Shown here piece after piece: positions 17,346 through 26,434 of a stretch of DNA of 64,000 nt. The stretch spans positions 157,698-221,697 of the forward strand of contig CANMFO010000006.1 of assembly GCA_947497245.1 (NCBI GenBank), in the 5' to 3' direction. The position numbers were made by a program, and so were the translations under genes. The stretch comes from an uncultured Flavobacteriaceae bacterium. Lineage in GTDB: Bacteria; Bacteroidota; Bacteroidia; Flavobacteriales; Flavobacteriaceae. Under the pieces are notes generated by a model. The model saw only the letters and a program-made list of their open reading frames with translations. It ran no database searches and had not been told where the DNA came from. Numbering within the stretch: the stretch's first letter is position 1; every line of letters begins with the position of its first letter.

Positions 17346-19031
17346 TTACTCCAATACCTCGACGATCGGCTTCCCGGTGGTTCCATTGGGAAAGGCAATC
17401 CCCAACAAACTTGCTAAGGTCGGGGCGATATCGGGTATTTCGGTCCGGGCAACCGTGCTGCCCCTTTTGATTCCCTTACCGTAAAACAAAAGTGGCACAT
17501 GGGTATCATAAATATGTGGGGTTCCATGGGAAGTCCCCGTTTCACGATACGATATTGTTCCCGGCTTTAAAACCAGCAAAACATCACCGGAACGTTTCTG
17601 GTTGTACCCGTTTTGTAGAATATAGGGTATTCCCTTGGTGTATTCGTTTTTCATCATCTGGTCTCCCGTATACACCCTATCGACAACCGGATAATCCAAT
17701 AACTCCCTCGCAATGATTTCTTGTACCTCGGCAACCTCCATGTCCAAATTTTCGATGACCTTATGGTCCAGGAAAAGCTGGTAGTTCGAGAAATTTCTCA
17801 AAATATCGACAGTTCCGAACCTGTACTTGAGAAACTCGTTCAACTTCGGTCGGATGGATTCGAACTTAAAATAGCCCGCGGGTATTTTTCGGTCTCTCAA
17901 ATAGGCCGGCACGTCCACGGCGCCATGGTCGGCAGTCAAAAAGACCGTGTATTCCCCCGGACCCACTTTTTGATCCAGCATCTTGAAGAGACGTTCTAGG
18001 TCCATGTCCAATCTCAAATAGGTATCCTGCACCTCCTTGGAATTTACCCCATACTTATGGCCTACATAATCTGTGCTCGAAAAACTGACCGCCAAAAAAT
18101 CGGTTATGGCATCCATACCCAAAGACTCCTTCTGAACCGCTTCCATTGCGAAATCGGTGGTGATGCTATTCCCGTAAGGTGTGGACTTCAAAATTTCAAA
18201 ATCGGCATTTTTGTTCACCATATTCGGGGTAGTATGCGGGAAAGTAGGCGTAATTTCCGTTTCGAACAGGCCTTCATAGGCATTGTTGTCGGTCCCACTC
18301 TCGGAATACGTACTGATATCCTTGACGGTCGTCCAGGGCTTTTTATAGCTCTTTATGACGTTGGACCCATTAAAATCCCGTACCCATTTGGGCAGCTGTT
18401 GCATGTAGTAGCTGCTACTTATCCACTTGCCCTCGTCCTCGCCGTGAAACCAATAGGCCGCATTGGCGGTATGGCCACCGGGAAGTACGGCCCCCCTATC
18501 TTTAAGCGCAATGGCAATGGTCTTTCCCCGCATTTGGTTATGCAGGCGCAATTCATCCGTAATGGTGCTGACGGTCATCCTATGGGGCGACATCTTTCCG
18601 GCGTCGGAGGTCGTACCGACAGATACAAAGGTGGTGTCCGAGGCACAGTACACCTCTGTGCCACTGACCTTATCATACCAGTTGTTGCCGATGATTCCAT
18701 GTGTACCCGGGGCGGCACCTGTGTACACCGATGTATGCCCGGGACCAGTGCTGGTCGGCGCATAGTTAAAATGGTTGTTTTTGCAGTTAAAGCCTTCTTC
18801 TACCAGTCGTTTAAAACCACCATCTCCATAATGGTTCCAAAATCGGGTGATATAGTCGTAGCGCATTTGGTCCACCACAATACCCACGACCAATTTGGGA
18901 ACGGTTTTGAGGTTTGTCCTTTGCACGTTGTCCGTTTTGTTCTTGGATTTCCTCTGGGCGTTCGCCTCCAAGGGGTTGAAAAAAGCGATCAACACGGCCA
19001 GTAAAAGTAAAAAGGTATTCTTTTGCATCAT
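17346..19031 (-). CDS. pafA: Phosphate-irrepressible alkaline phosphatase PafA
   Basis: Exported Zn-dependent phosphomonoesterase of the flavobacterial PafA type, releasing phosphate from organic phosphates even when phosphate is plentiful. 561 residues. A signal peptide ends near residue 26 (LEANAQ). Metal ligand D54 lies in VVDQMRYDY, the probable nucleophile T95 in APTSTGPGHTS, the phosphate-contacting Asn in GIIGNNW, and the K177/R179 pair in LKDRGAVLPGG that marks PafA against other nucleotide-phosphodiesterase-fold enzymes. TADHGAVDVP and GTSHGTPHIYDTHVP complete the metal site. No Pho-box or signal peptide anomaly was noted. murI follows. Confidence 0.93.
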   Translation of the reverse strand: MMQKNTFLLLLAVLIAFFNPLEANAQRKSKNKTDNVQRTNLKTVPKLVVGIVVDQMRYDYITRFWNHYGDGGFKRLVEEGFNCKNNHFNYAPTSTGPGHTSVYTGAAPGTHGIIGNNWYDKVSGTEVYCASDTTFVSVGTTSDAGKMSPHRMTVSTITDELRLHNQMRGKTIAIALKDRGAVLPGGHTANAAYWFHGEDEGKWISSSYYMQQLPKWVRDFNGSNVIKSYKKPWTTVKDISTYSESGTDNNAYEGLFETEITPTFPHTTPNMVNKNADFEILKSTPYGNSITTDFAMEAVQKESLGMDAITDFLAVSFSSTDYVGHKYGVNSKEVQDTYLRLDMDLERLFKMLDQKVGPGEYTVFLTADHGAVDVPAYLRDRKIPAGYFKFESIRPKLNEFLKYRFGTVDILRNFSNYQLFLDHKVIENLDMEVAEVQEIIARELLDYPVVDRVYTGDQMMKNEYTKGIPYILQNGYNQKRSGDVLLVLKPGTISYRETGTSHGTPHIYDTHVPLLFYGKGIKRGSTVARTEIPDIAPTLASLLGIAFPNGTTGKPIVEVLE

Positions 19032-19140
19032 AAAATTGTTAGAGGTGTAAAAGTAAATAAATTCACCCTTAATATTTTAATTGAGGGTTAAATGATATCC
19101 TTTATTGTTATTTTTACGCCAAGAAGCCTATTTTTATTTC

Positions 19141-19878
19141 ATGAACCACCTTGCACAGATTGGCAGCTACTTTCTAATGTTGCGGGAAGTCTTCAAAAAA
19201 CCTACCAAATGGCGTATTATGAAGACCCTTATCTTAAAGGAAATCGATGAATTGATCTATGGTTCTTTGGGCATTATCATCTTTATTTCGTTCTTCATTG
19301 GGGCCGTTGTCGCCATTCAGACTGCATTGAACCTTACCAATCCTTTGATTCCCAGGAACCTTATCGGTTTTGCCACGCGGCAGTCGGTCATATTGGAATT
19401 TGCCCCCACCTTTGTTTCCATCATCATGGCCGGGAAAGTCGGTTCCTATATTACTTCGAGCATAGGTACGATGCGCGTTACCGAACAGATCGATGCCCTA
19501 GAGGTAATGGGCGTGAATTCGTTGAATTATCTGGTATTCCCCAAGATTATCGCTATGTTGTTTTATCCCTTCGCCATTGCCATTTCCATGTACGTGGGCA
19601 TCTTTGGAGGATGGCTTGCCGGGGTTTTTGGGGGGTTTCTGACCAGTGCGGATTTTGTTACCGGCCTTACCCTGGAGTTTAAACCTTTCCATATTGTATA
19701 TGCCTTTATCAAGACCTTGATTTTTGCGTTTGTCATTGCCACAATACCTTCTTTTCACGGCTATTTTATGAAGGGCGGTGCATTGGAGGTCGGCAAGGCC
19801 AGCACCACTTCCTTTGTATGGACAAGTGTGGTGATCATCATCCTGAATTATATACTAACACAACTATTACTGGGCTAA
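19141..19878 (+). CDS. MlaE-family ABC transporter permease
   Basis: Inner-membrane permease of the Mla/TGD type, which moves phospholipids or other lipids between membranes. 245 residues with five or six hydrophobic helices. The MlaE family pattern is visible: VVAIQTALNLTNPLIP, LEFAPTFVSIIMAGKVGSYITSSIGTMRVTEQIDALEVMG (the EQIDAL loop couples to the ATPase). ATG at 19141 is preferred; an upstream start adds 12 residues without homology. The ATPase gene overlaps its stop by one base. No MCE-domain protein (MlaD) is next to them. Confidence 0.92.
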   Translation: MNHLAQIGSYFLMLREVFKKPTKWRIMKTLILKEIDELIYGSLGIIIFISFFIGAVVAIQTALNLTNPLIPRNLIGFATRQSVILEFAPTFVSIIMAGKVGSYITSSIGTMRVTEQIDALEVMGVNSLNYLVFPKIIAMLFYPFAIAISMYVGIFGGWLAGVFGGFLTSADFVTGLTLEFKPFHIVYAFIKTLIFAFVIATIPSFHGYFMKGGALEVGKASTTSFVWTSVVIIILNYILTQLLLG

Positions 19879-20645
19879 TGATCGAGGTAAGCAACATACA
19901 CAAATCTTTCGGGGATGCACATGTGCTAAAGGGGATTTCCACCCATTTCGATACCGGCAAGACCAATTTGGTCATCGGACAAAGTGGTTCTGGGAAAACG
20001 GTGTTCCTGAAATGCCTCTTAGGGCTTTTCACTCCGGAAGAAGGCAGTATCAGCTACGACGGAAAAATATACTCCGAACTCAGCGGGGACGAGAAACGGG
20101 ACTTGAGACAGGAAATGGGCATGGTTTTTCAGGGAAGTGCGCTGTTCGATAGCATGACCGTTGCCGGCAATGTTAAATTTCCCCTGGAAATGTTTACCAA
20201 ACAGTCGGTCTCCGAAATGGAAGATCGGGTCGATGTGGTACTAAAGCGGGTCAACTTGATCGATGCCCACCAAAAATATCCCTCTGAAATTTCGGGGGGC
20301 ATGCAAAAACGTGTGGCCATCGCCCGTGCCATCGTGATGAACCCCCAGTACCTGTTCTGCGACGAACCCAATTCAGGTCTTGACCCCAAAACGGCGATCT
20401 TGATCGATAACCTGATCAAGGAAATTACGGAAGAATATGATATCACTACCGTAATCAACACACATGATATGAACTCGGTAATGGAAATCGGGGAGAAGAT
20501 TATTTTTTTAAAAGATGGCCTGAAGGAATGGGAAGGTACCAAAAACGAAATCTTTAAGACCGACAATGAAGCGGTCACCAACTTTGTGTACTCTTCGGAA
20601 CTCTTTAAAAAAGTAAGACAGATGTATATCGAAGAGCGGAATTAA
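19878..20645 (+). CDS. MlaF-type ABC transporter ATP-binding protein
   Basis: ATPase subunit of the lipid transporter, 255 residues. Walker A GQSGSGKTVF (residues 36-45 region), signature ISGGMQKRVAIARA, Walker B YLFCDEPNSGLDP and switch histidine NTHDMNSV are all intact; the SGGMQKR signature and EPNSGLDP are typical of the MlaF branch. The ATG overlaps the TAA of the permease gene (TAATG), showing translational coupling. Its 3' end overlaps the end of the convergent DUF389 gene by four bases. Confidence 0.93.
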   Translation: MIEVSNIHKSFGDAHVLKGISTHFDTGKTNLVIGQSGSGKTVFLKCLLGLFTPEEGSISYDGKIYSELSGDEKRDLRQEMGMVFQGSALFDSMTVAGNVKFPLEMFTKQSVSEMEDRVDVVLKRVNLIDAHQKYPSEISGGMQKRVAIARAIVMNPQYLFCDEPNSGLDPKTAILIDNLIKEITEEYDITTVINTHDMNSVMEIGEKIIFLKDGLKEWEGTKNEIFKTDNEAVTNFVYSSELFKKVRQMYIEERN

Positions 20646-22108
20646 TGGCTAGCCATCCGCAATTGGACCGTACTGTCCTTTAACCGAATCTTCAGCCAAT
20701 CCAGGATTTTTTTGTTGTCCCCGTTTATTTGGTTTCCTCCCACATTCTTTTTCCACTTGACCTCAAAGATGGACAGTGTATCTATCTTATTGAAATCGGT
20801 CCTGACGGCATTGTCATATTCCAGGGACGCCAAGTTTGCATAATTGGCCCTGGCCTCCCGGCTGATATCGGCAAAAGGAATCTGCTTTGAAACCGCTTTT
20901 TTTAGTTTGGTCACCTCCGATTCCAATAAGGCTATCTTTTCGTCTTTGCCCAAAAGCTGGTTTTTCTGTGATTCGTAAAGTTCATTGACGTACCGTAGTT
21001 GATCCTGTTCCTGGCTTTTGGAGCCCTGTATGATCCTTAAATCACATTTTTTTAGATGATCGAACTCATTGATCCTCCCCTGCCAGGTTGCAATGACTCC
21101 CTCAGGAATGGCCTCGTTCCCCATGAATACCAGCTCGATCAAAGGATTCACCCCTTTATTGAACTCCAGATCGGACAAATCTTCCAGAAAACGACCATCC
21201 TCGGTAAACTTATAGGGCAGAATGTTCTCTTCGATAAACGTATTGGCATCGGTCTTGAACCGGAATTCTTTGTACACCCCCCAAAAAATATATCCCGAGG
21301 GTATCATCACTGCCAAGGCGGTAACGGAAACCAAACGGGCGATCAATCTCCGTCGTTTTGAATTGGCATAACGAACCATGGGAAAGCGCAATATTTTGAG
21401 TACCAGAAAGGTGGCCAAGGCGATAAAAATCGTATTGATGCCGAACAACAGTAACGCTCCGCCCGCATAATTGTAATTTCCGATAGCCAACCCAAATCCT
21501 ACGGTGCACAAAGGCGGCATAAGGGCCGTGGCAATGGCCACTCCAAAAATTACACTGGCTATCGTACCCTTTTTGGCACGTGCGATCACCAGGGCCAAGC
21601 CGCCGAAAAAAGCGATCAGTACGTCTCGGATATCGGGCTTTGTCCTGGCCAACAATTCCGAAGATTCATTCTGCAATGGAAAAATATAGAAGAACATGAA
21701 GGCGGTCAGTACGCTCAATATCACCATGACCGCCAAATTCTTGAGCGATCGTCTCAAGGTGTCGATATCATTTATGGCCAAGGACATACCCATACCCAAA
21801 ATAGGGCCCATAAGGGGGGATATCAACATGGCACCGATGACCACTGCGGTGGAATTGGCATTCAAGCCCACCGAGGCGATAAAAATGGAGCAGATCAAAA
21901 TCCAGGAGGTATGCCCTTTGAAAGGGATATCTGCAATGATCGCTTCCTTGGTCGCCTCCTGGTCCGTATTTTTTCGGATGTCCAATAATTCCGAAAGGAA
22001 TTTTTTTGTGCTGCCCAACAGCCCTTGAAAATCTTTCTTTATTTCCTCCTTGCTTTCAATGGGTTCCTGCTCGAGCCCTTCATTTCCTTGATTTGAATGT
22101 TCTTCCAT
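20642..22108 (-). CDS. DUF389 membrane protein
   Basis: A 488-residue inner-membrane protein. After an acidic N-terminal segment come several hydrophobic helices bearing the DUF389 pattern: ASVGLNANSTAVVIGAMLISPLMGPILGMG (residues about 77-107) and ARAKKGTIASVIFGVAIATALMPPLC. The C-terminal 200 residues are soluble and partly coiled (KNQLLGKDEKIALLESEVTKLKKA). The function of DUF389 is unknown. It is the last gene of a compact minus-strand run sprT-manC-DUF389, with only two bases between manC and this gene. Confidence 0.88.
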   Translation of the reverse strand: MEEHSNQGNEGLEQEPIESKEEIKKDFQGLLGSTKKFLSELLDIRKNTDQEATKEAIIADIPFKGHTSWILICSIFIASVGLNANSTAVVIGAMLISPLMGPILGMGMSLAINDIDTLRRSLKNLAVMVILSVLTAFMFFYIFPLQNESSELLARTKPDIRDVLIAFFGGLALVIARAKKGTIASVIFGVAIATALMPPLCTVGFGLAIGNYNYAGGALLLFGINTIFIALATFLVLKILRFPMVRYANSKRRRLIARLVSVTALAVMIPSGYIFWGVYKEFRFKTDANTFIEENILPYKFTEDGRFLEDLSDLEFNKGVNPLIELVFMGNEAIPEGVIATWQGRINEFDHLKKCDLRIIQGSKSQEQDQLRYVNELYESQKNQLLGKDEKIALLESEVTKLKKAVSKQIPFADISREARANYANLASLEYDNAVRTDFNKIDTLSIFEVKWKKNVGGNQINGDNKKILDWLKIRLKDSTVQLRMASH

Positions 22109-22110
22109 AA

Positions 22111-23190
22111 CTAAGCGTGCTTATCACCAAATTGATCCTTTACTTTTGCCAAAATCTGTTTGATGTCCTGTTCCTTTGCTTTCGGGCAAATCAGCAAAAC
22201 CTCCTTCCTGTCCACCACAATATAATCCTCCAGGCCATCCACGACTATGATCTTGTCCTTCGGGCCGCGAACCATATTTCCCTTTGCGCCCAGCGAGACC
22301 ACCTCACTGTTCACTATGGCATTGCCACTTTCGTCCTTGTCCAACTTATCGTATAGCGAGCCCCAGGTCCCCAGGTCGTTCCAATCGAAGGTCGCGGGTA
22401 ATACAAATATGGATTTCGAATTTTCCAAAATGGCATAGTCGATGGAGATATTTTCCGCTTTGGGGTAGTTTTCCTTGATAAAATCGGATTCATCCGCGGT
22501 ATTATAGTACAAAAGCCCCGATTCGAAAAGGGCAAATTGTGTAGGTTGATACCTTTTAAAAGCATTTACAATGGTGTCCACACCCCATATAAAGATACCC
22601 GCATTCCACAAAAAATTGCCTTGGTCCAAGAATTCCTTGGCCATTTCGTAGTTAGGTTTCTCCCGGAATTGCCTTACTTTTTTTAGCCTCCCATCGTCTT
22701 CTTTTTCATACTCGATATACCCAAAACCAGTATTGGGAAAGGTTGGGGTTATGCCCAGGGTACAGAGCACTTCCTCTTTTTCGCATCTTTCAAAACAGAG
22801 GGTCACGTCTTTTGCAAAAGCGGCCTCATCCTCTATCCAATGATCACTGGGCGCCACGATCATTACTCCATTGGGGTTCATTTTCTGTATTTTCAGCGCC
22901 GCATACAAAATACAGGGGGCGGTATTGCGCATGGCGGGTTCCAAAACCACCTGCTCCTGTTTGACCAATGGCAGTTGTTCCAAAACCAAATCGTTATAGC
23001 GCTCATTGGTCAGGATCAGTATATTTTCAATGGGAACAAACTGCTCAAGCCGCTTAAAGGTCTTTTGGATCAAAGTATCCCCCGTTCCCAACATATCATG
23101 GAACTGTTTTGGATTTTCAGAGGTGCTGATCGGCCAAAAACGAGATCCCACGCCCCCGGCCATCAAAACGGCATAATAGTTTTTGTTCAT
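22111..23190 (-). CDS. manC: Mannose-1-phosphate guanylyltransferase
   Basis: Makes GDP-mannose from mannose-1-phosphate and GTP for polysaccharide or glycoprotein synthesis. 359 residues, the monofunctional form without the C-terminal phosphomannose isomerase domain. The pyrophosphorylase signature AGGVGSRFWPIS is at residues 11-22, FVEKP appears as FREKPNYEMA, and the later segments NAGIFIW and DYAILENS are typical. ATG at 23188-23190 is chosen over a TTG two codons upstream. It lies two bases after sprT and two bases before the DUF389 gene. Confidence 0.92.
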   Translation of the reverse strand: MNKNYYAVLMAGGVGSRFWPISTSENPKQFHDMLGTGDTLIQKTFKRLEQFVPIENILILTNERYNDLVLEQLPLVKQEQVVLEPAMRNTAPCILYAALKIQKMNPNGVMIVAPSDHWIEDEAAFAKDVTLCFERCEKEEVLCTLGITPTFPNTGFGYIEYEKEDDGRLKKVRQFREKPNYEMAKEFLDQGNFLWNAGIFIWGVDTIVNAFKRYQPTQFALFESGLLYYNTADESDFIKENYPKAENISIDYAILENSKSIFVLPATFDWNDLGTWGSLYDKLDKDESGNAIVNSEVVSLGAKGNMVRGPKDKIIVVDGLEDYIVVDRKEVLLICPKAKEQDIKQILAKVKDQFGDKHA

Positions 23191-23192
23191 TA

Positions 23193-23792
23193 TCAATCTT
23201 TTATTAACTCCACTTCCGCGTTGGGCTGAAACAAATAGAGCTTGCCTGTTGCCATATCAACACATTCGTACCTTTTTACCCGCCTGTTCCCTTTTTTGAA
23301 AAGCTTGCCATTATATATCCGGAAGACACTTCCCAAAGGCAATTCAAAAACAAAGTTCTTATAGGTGGGCCCATCAAACTGTTTCAAAGCTATGGATAAA
23401 TTGGCATCCGTGCTGCTACTGGCCTTCGGGTTTCTGAAATGTTTTGCCAAAAGGGGCAAAAGTTTCGACGGGAAGACTTCGGGCCGCAGAAAGGGCAGCA
23501 TCAAATGCTGGAAGGTGCGTTTCCATTCCAGTCCGTGCGGTTTTATGCGACGCCCATATTTTTCAAAGGCCACCAAATGTGCGATCTCGTGCACCAAAGT
23601 AATCAAAAACCGGTATTTGTTTAAAGTGGCATTGACCGTAATCTGGTGCCTTCCGTCGGGCATCCTTCGATAATCCCCGTGTCGGGTGACCCGCTCATTT
23701 ACAATTTTCAGGTGCACTCCCGCTTGCCTTATCAATTCGAGGCATGGTCCCACCGATCTTTCGGGAAGGTATTTTTGTAGGATAGTGTCCAT
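23193..23792 (-). CDS. SprT-like domain protein
   Basis: A 199-residue protein of the SprT/Spartan-like zincin group. The motif HEIAHLVAFEKYG (HExxH) and the following GLEWKRTF with H in KPHGLEW give the expected zinc site. The start MDTILQKYLPERSV matches flavobacterial relatives I remember; a GTG two codons earlier is less likely. Function in bacteria is not settled; eukaryotic Spartan proteases cut DNA-protein crosslinks. It heads the sprT-manC-DUF389 run. Its promoter -7 element ends only five bases before the ATG, which suggests a leaderless message. Confidence 0.85.
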   Translation of the reverse strand: MDTILQKYLPERSVGPCLELIRQAGVHLKIVNERVTRHGDYRRMPDGRHQITVNATLNKYRFLITLVHEIAHLVAFEKYGRRIKPHGLEWKRTFQHLMLPFLRPEVFPSKLLPLLAKHFRNPKASSSTDANLSIALKQFDGPTYKNFVFELPLGSVFRIYNGKLFKKGNRRVKRYECVDMATGKLYLFQPNAEVELIKD

Positions 23793-23797
23793 TGACA

Positions 23798-23829
23798 CAA
23801 AAATAGTTTATTTGTGCGTACACCTAAAA
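23798..23829 (-). promoter_or_regulatory. Promoter of sprT-manC-DUF389 (probably leaderless)
   Basis: On the minus strand TATTTTTG (23798-23805) fits TAnnTTTG; TTTT (23826-23829) lies 20 bases upstream as a weak -33 element. The ATG begins five bases after the -7 element, about where the transcript would start. Confidence 0.55.
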
Positions 23830-23912
23830 CCGCATTCCACGGTTTGGCTAGGATCCGTTGATCAAGTCGGGGTCGGTTCACTCAGTAAAATCGCACATTC
23901 CCTAAATCGGGG

Positions 23913-23943
23913 TTTGATATTCGAAGCATCGGCATTAGCTTTA
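23913..23943 (+). promoter_or_regulatory. Bacteroidota-type promoter for the secreted dikinase-like gene
   Basis: TTTG (23913-23916), 19 bases, then TAGCTTTA (23936-23943). Element content and spacing fit the Bacteroidota consensus TTTG-N19-TAnnTTTG with one mismatch. It is 24 bases before the ATG at 23968. Confidence 0.65.
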
Positions 23944-23967
23944 TACCGCACAAAGCAGGAAACCGAT

Positions 23968-25869
23968 ATGTCGCTATCCACAATCAGGAAAACCACGGTA
24001 CTATTACTACTCCTATCCGCGTTCGCGCCATGGCTCGGCGCCCAGACTTTTTTAAGCGAGCTGTCGAGCGAGTTGGATTTTCAACGATTGGAAGGAGTGC
24101 CTTTGGTCCAAAAATACGGACAGGTAAGTGCGGTTAAAATAGTTTACGATATCCGGTCGGAGAAACTGTATTTCATAAATGCCAAAAACTATAAGTACCA
24201 CTATGGGTTTTGCCAACGGTATTTGGGTTACGGAGCGGAACTCGCCTACTTCAATGAACACAACTACAGGAACAGTCCGGAGCGCAAATACCTCCTGGCC
24301 AACTTGAACCATTTTGGGGGCGGGAATTTTTACGTACTGGAAATCGCGGCATCGGATACCATGGAAAATGCATCGATCGTCAGGCTCTTCCAAAGGGTCT
24401 TCCAAAGTACCTTTATCAAAAATGATCTTAAATTTTTGCTGAACAGTGCCAGGCTTCGAACCGCTGGGGAAACTTTGAAAACGGAAATCCCTGTTATGAG
24501 CCCATCCGAAATCTACAAAAATCTGGACTATCAGCCCATTGGCAAACACAAGGGTCGCGGGTATTTACGGATCATCACCGACTTTGAAAGGGAAAAGCGG
24601 GGATTGGCCCCGACCGATATTATCGTACTGGACGAAACACCTTTGTTTCTGCCAGAGGTGGCAGGGATTATCATATCGGAATTTCAGACCCCATTGAGCC
24701 ATTTGACCATTCTGGGTCAAAATAGAAAGATTCCCATAGCGGCGTTCAAAAATGCATTTTCCGACAAGCGTTTGACGGATTTGGACGGAGCGTTTGTCCG
24801 GCTTGAGGTAAAAGACCGTACTTTTTCGATAACCCGGGCCAAACACAGGGTGGGCAAGAAACGACGGCCGCGTAAAATAAAATTGAAATACGACCTATCC
24901 GTGGACAGCTTGATCGGTATCGAACATTTGGACAAGAAGTCATATCAATATGTTGGCAACAAGGCTTCCAATTTGGGCATGCTCTATCAATTGGGCAAGA
25001 ACGCTGCGTTCAAGGTACCGGAGGGCGCCTTTGCCATTCCGTTCTTTTTTTATCAAGAGCACCTACAACGCGCCGGTAACCATGGTACCATCGGCCGTCT
25101 CTTGGCAAACAGGGAAGAAATGGACAACGACTCCCTTCGCACCTATTTGAAAGAAGTACGGAAGTCCATCCGGAAAACGCCCATAGACCGGACGCTGGAT
25201 TCGCTGGTACGGTATAAAATAATCCAGCAGGGGCACTTCACGCGAATGCGTTTTCGTTCCTCGACCAATGCCGAGGATACCAAAGGCTTCTCCGGTGCGG
25301 GCCTGTACAGCTCAAAAACTGCAGCACTGGGGCATCCGAGGAAAACCGTGGAAAAGGCCATAAAGAAAGTCTGGGCCAGTCTTTGGTCGTACGAGGCCTT
25401 TATGGAACGGGAATACTTCAATATTCCCCATGCCGCGGTGTATATGGGCATATTGGTACATCGTTCCTTTCCCAATGAAGCGGTAAACGGAGTGGCCATC
25501 ACTAAAAACCTATATCGAAAAAAGGGATTGGGTTTTGTGGTAAATGCCCAGCTGGGCGACGAAAATGTGGTAAATCCCGAACCTGGTACGGTCAGCGACC
25601 AATTTATTTGTTATCCCCGATCGGCGGCAGACCTATACAAAAACACCATTGATATCATCACCACTTCGAGCCTTAACCATGGGGAACTGGTCATGTCCCC
25701 AGTCGAGATCCAACAACTTGCCGACCAATTGGAGTTGGTAAAGACATACTTCCATAAAAAAAGATATCCTTCCAGAAACTATTTGGACCTTGGAATCGAT
25801 GTGGAATTTAAGTTGGACGGACCCAACAGGGACCTCTATATCAAACAGGCCAGAATTTACAATGATTGA
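23968..25869 (+). CDS. Secreted PEP/pyruvate-binding (PPDK ATP-grasp) protein with upstream His swivel domain
   Basis: A 633-residue protein with a signal peptide (residues 1-25, ending WLGAQ). Residues 26-200 are a domain I do not recognise. Residues about 205-285 look like the phosphohistidine swivel domain of PEP-utilising enzymes, with TPLSHLTILGQNRKIP placing H245 at the catalytic position. Residues 325-633 are a complete PPDK-type ATP-grasp: GNKASNLGML (330-339), RFRSSTNAEDTKGFSGAGLY (428-447), NLDLGIDVEF and the terminal YIKQARIY. The His-then-ATP-grasp order is that of glucan water dikinase, not of PEP synthase. Export of such an enzyme is odd because ATP is scarce outside the cytoplasm. 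The start ATG at 23968 follows a good promoter; a longer frame upstream overlaps sprT. Confidence 0.85.
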   Translation: MSLSTIRKTTVLLLLLSAFAPWLGAQTFLSELSSELDFQRLEGVPLVQKYGQVSAVKIVYDIRSEKLYFINAKNYKYHYGFCQRYLGYGAELAYFNEHNYRNSPERKYLLANLNHFGGGNFYVLEIAASDTMENASIVRLFQRVFQSTFIKNDLKFLLNSARLRTAGETLKTEIPVMSPSEIYKNLDYQPIGKHKGRGYLRIITDFEREKRGLAPTDIIVLDETPLFLPEVAGIIISEFQTPLSHLTILGQNRKIPIAAFKNAFSDKRLTDLDGAFVRLEVKDRTFSITRAKHRVGKKRRPRKIKLKYDLSVDSLIGIEHLDKKSYQYVGNKASNLGMLYQLGKNAAFKVPEGAFAIPFFFYQEHLQRAGNHGTIGRLLANREEMDNDSLRTYLKEVRKSIRKTPIDRTLDSLVRYKIIQQGHFTRMRFRSSTNAEDTKGFSGAGLYSSKTAALGHPRKTVEKAIKKVWASLWSYEAFMEREYFNIPHAAVYMGILVHRSFPNEAVNGVAITKNLYRKKGLGFVVNAQLGDENVVNPEPGTVSDQFICYPRSAADLYKNTIDIITTSSLNHGELVMSPVEIQQLADQLELVKTYFHKKRYPSRNYLDLGIDVEFKLDGPNRDLYIKQARIYND

Positions 25870-26083
25870 TTCCACGTTTGAAGAGCTTTTGGAACGATCT
25901 TGTTCATGCGTTCCCTTCTTTTCCACCCATCGACACAGGTAATGGCCCGTCCGGCGTTGACCGTCACAGGCTCCTCCAACGTACGGGGCACGGTTCGCTC
26001 CCTTTAGTCCCTGGGAAAAGGGTCTTGGCCCAGGGGCTTTGGTTCAAGTTCCGTTTTGGATGAAAAAACGGATGATCAGGTTT
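25870..26083. other. Short non-coding gap
   Basis: Convergent gap between the secreted dikinase-like gene and the small minus-strand gene. No convincing coding frame, hairpin with T-run or RNA gene was seen. Confidence 0.4.
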
Positions 26084-26386
26084 TCACAAGGTTTTTCGGA
26101 AGCTTTGAAGGGCGTACACCAGCATCCCCAGGCCGTTTGCCAGGGCCATCGCACTATAATGGGGAATGGCGAACAATCCTTCGTAAATGTGGCCTACCAC
26201 CTTTCCGTATTCCTTGACGCAGGCCTTTCCAATATAGGACATCCGCCACCAATGCCGCGTTGGCCTTCCTGCTTTTCCATCTTTATAAACTTCAACGCCC
26301 GTTATATGAACGCACATCAAATGATGCCGCAAAGTACAGCGGTCTACCATTTGTGTCCCCTTTTCAAATTGATCCTTGTCGTACAT
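26084..26386 (-). CDS. Small hypothetical protein
   Basis: A 100-residue frame starting MYDKDQFEKGTQMVDRCT and ending QSFRKTL. It is rich in aromatic, His and Gly residues (HHLMCVHITGVEVYKDG, RPTRHWWRMSY) with balanced composition, which reads like a true protein rather than a shadow. The last third, IPHYSAMALANGLGMLVYAL, may be a membrane-binding helix. I do not recognise a family. A TTG 13 codons upstream would lengthen it. It follows the SDR gene by 48 bases on the same strand and may be the third gene of an M28-SDR unit. Confidence 0.45.
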   Translation of the reverse strand: MYDKDQFEKGTQMVDRCTLRHHLMCVHITGVEVYKDGKAGRPTRHWWRMSYIGKACVKEYGKVVGHIYEGLFAIPHYSAMALANGLGMLVYALQSFRKTL

Positions 26387-26434
26387 CCGATCTCGTTGAA
26401 TCCATTGCTTCGGTCTGCGGTCCAAAAGTGGCGC

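Noticed and set aside
18057..19004. 315-codon plus-strand frame opposite pafA
   Set aside because: Antisense to a gene with complete PafA catalytic motifs; no motif or ribosome site of its own.
23686..23967. N-terminal extension of the secreted dikinase-like protein
   Set aside because: It would overlap sprT on the other strand, crosses a good promoter at 23913-23943 and precedes a clear signal peptide start at 23968.
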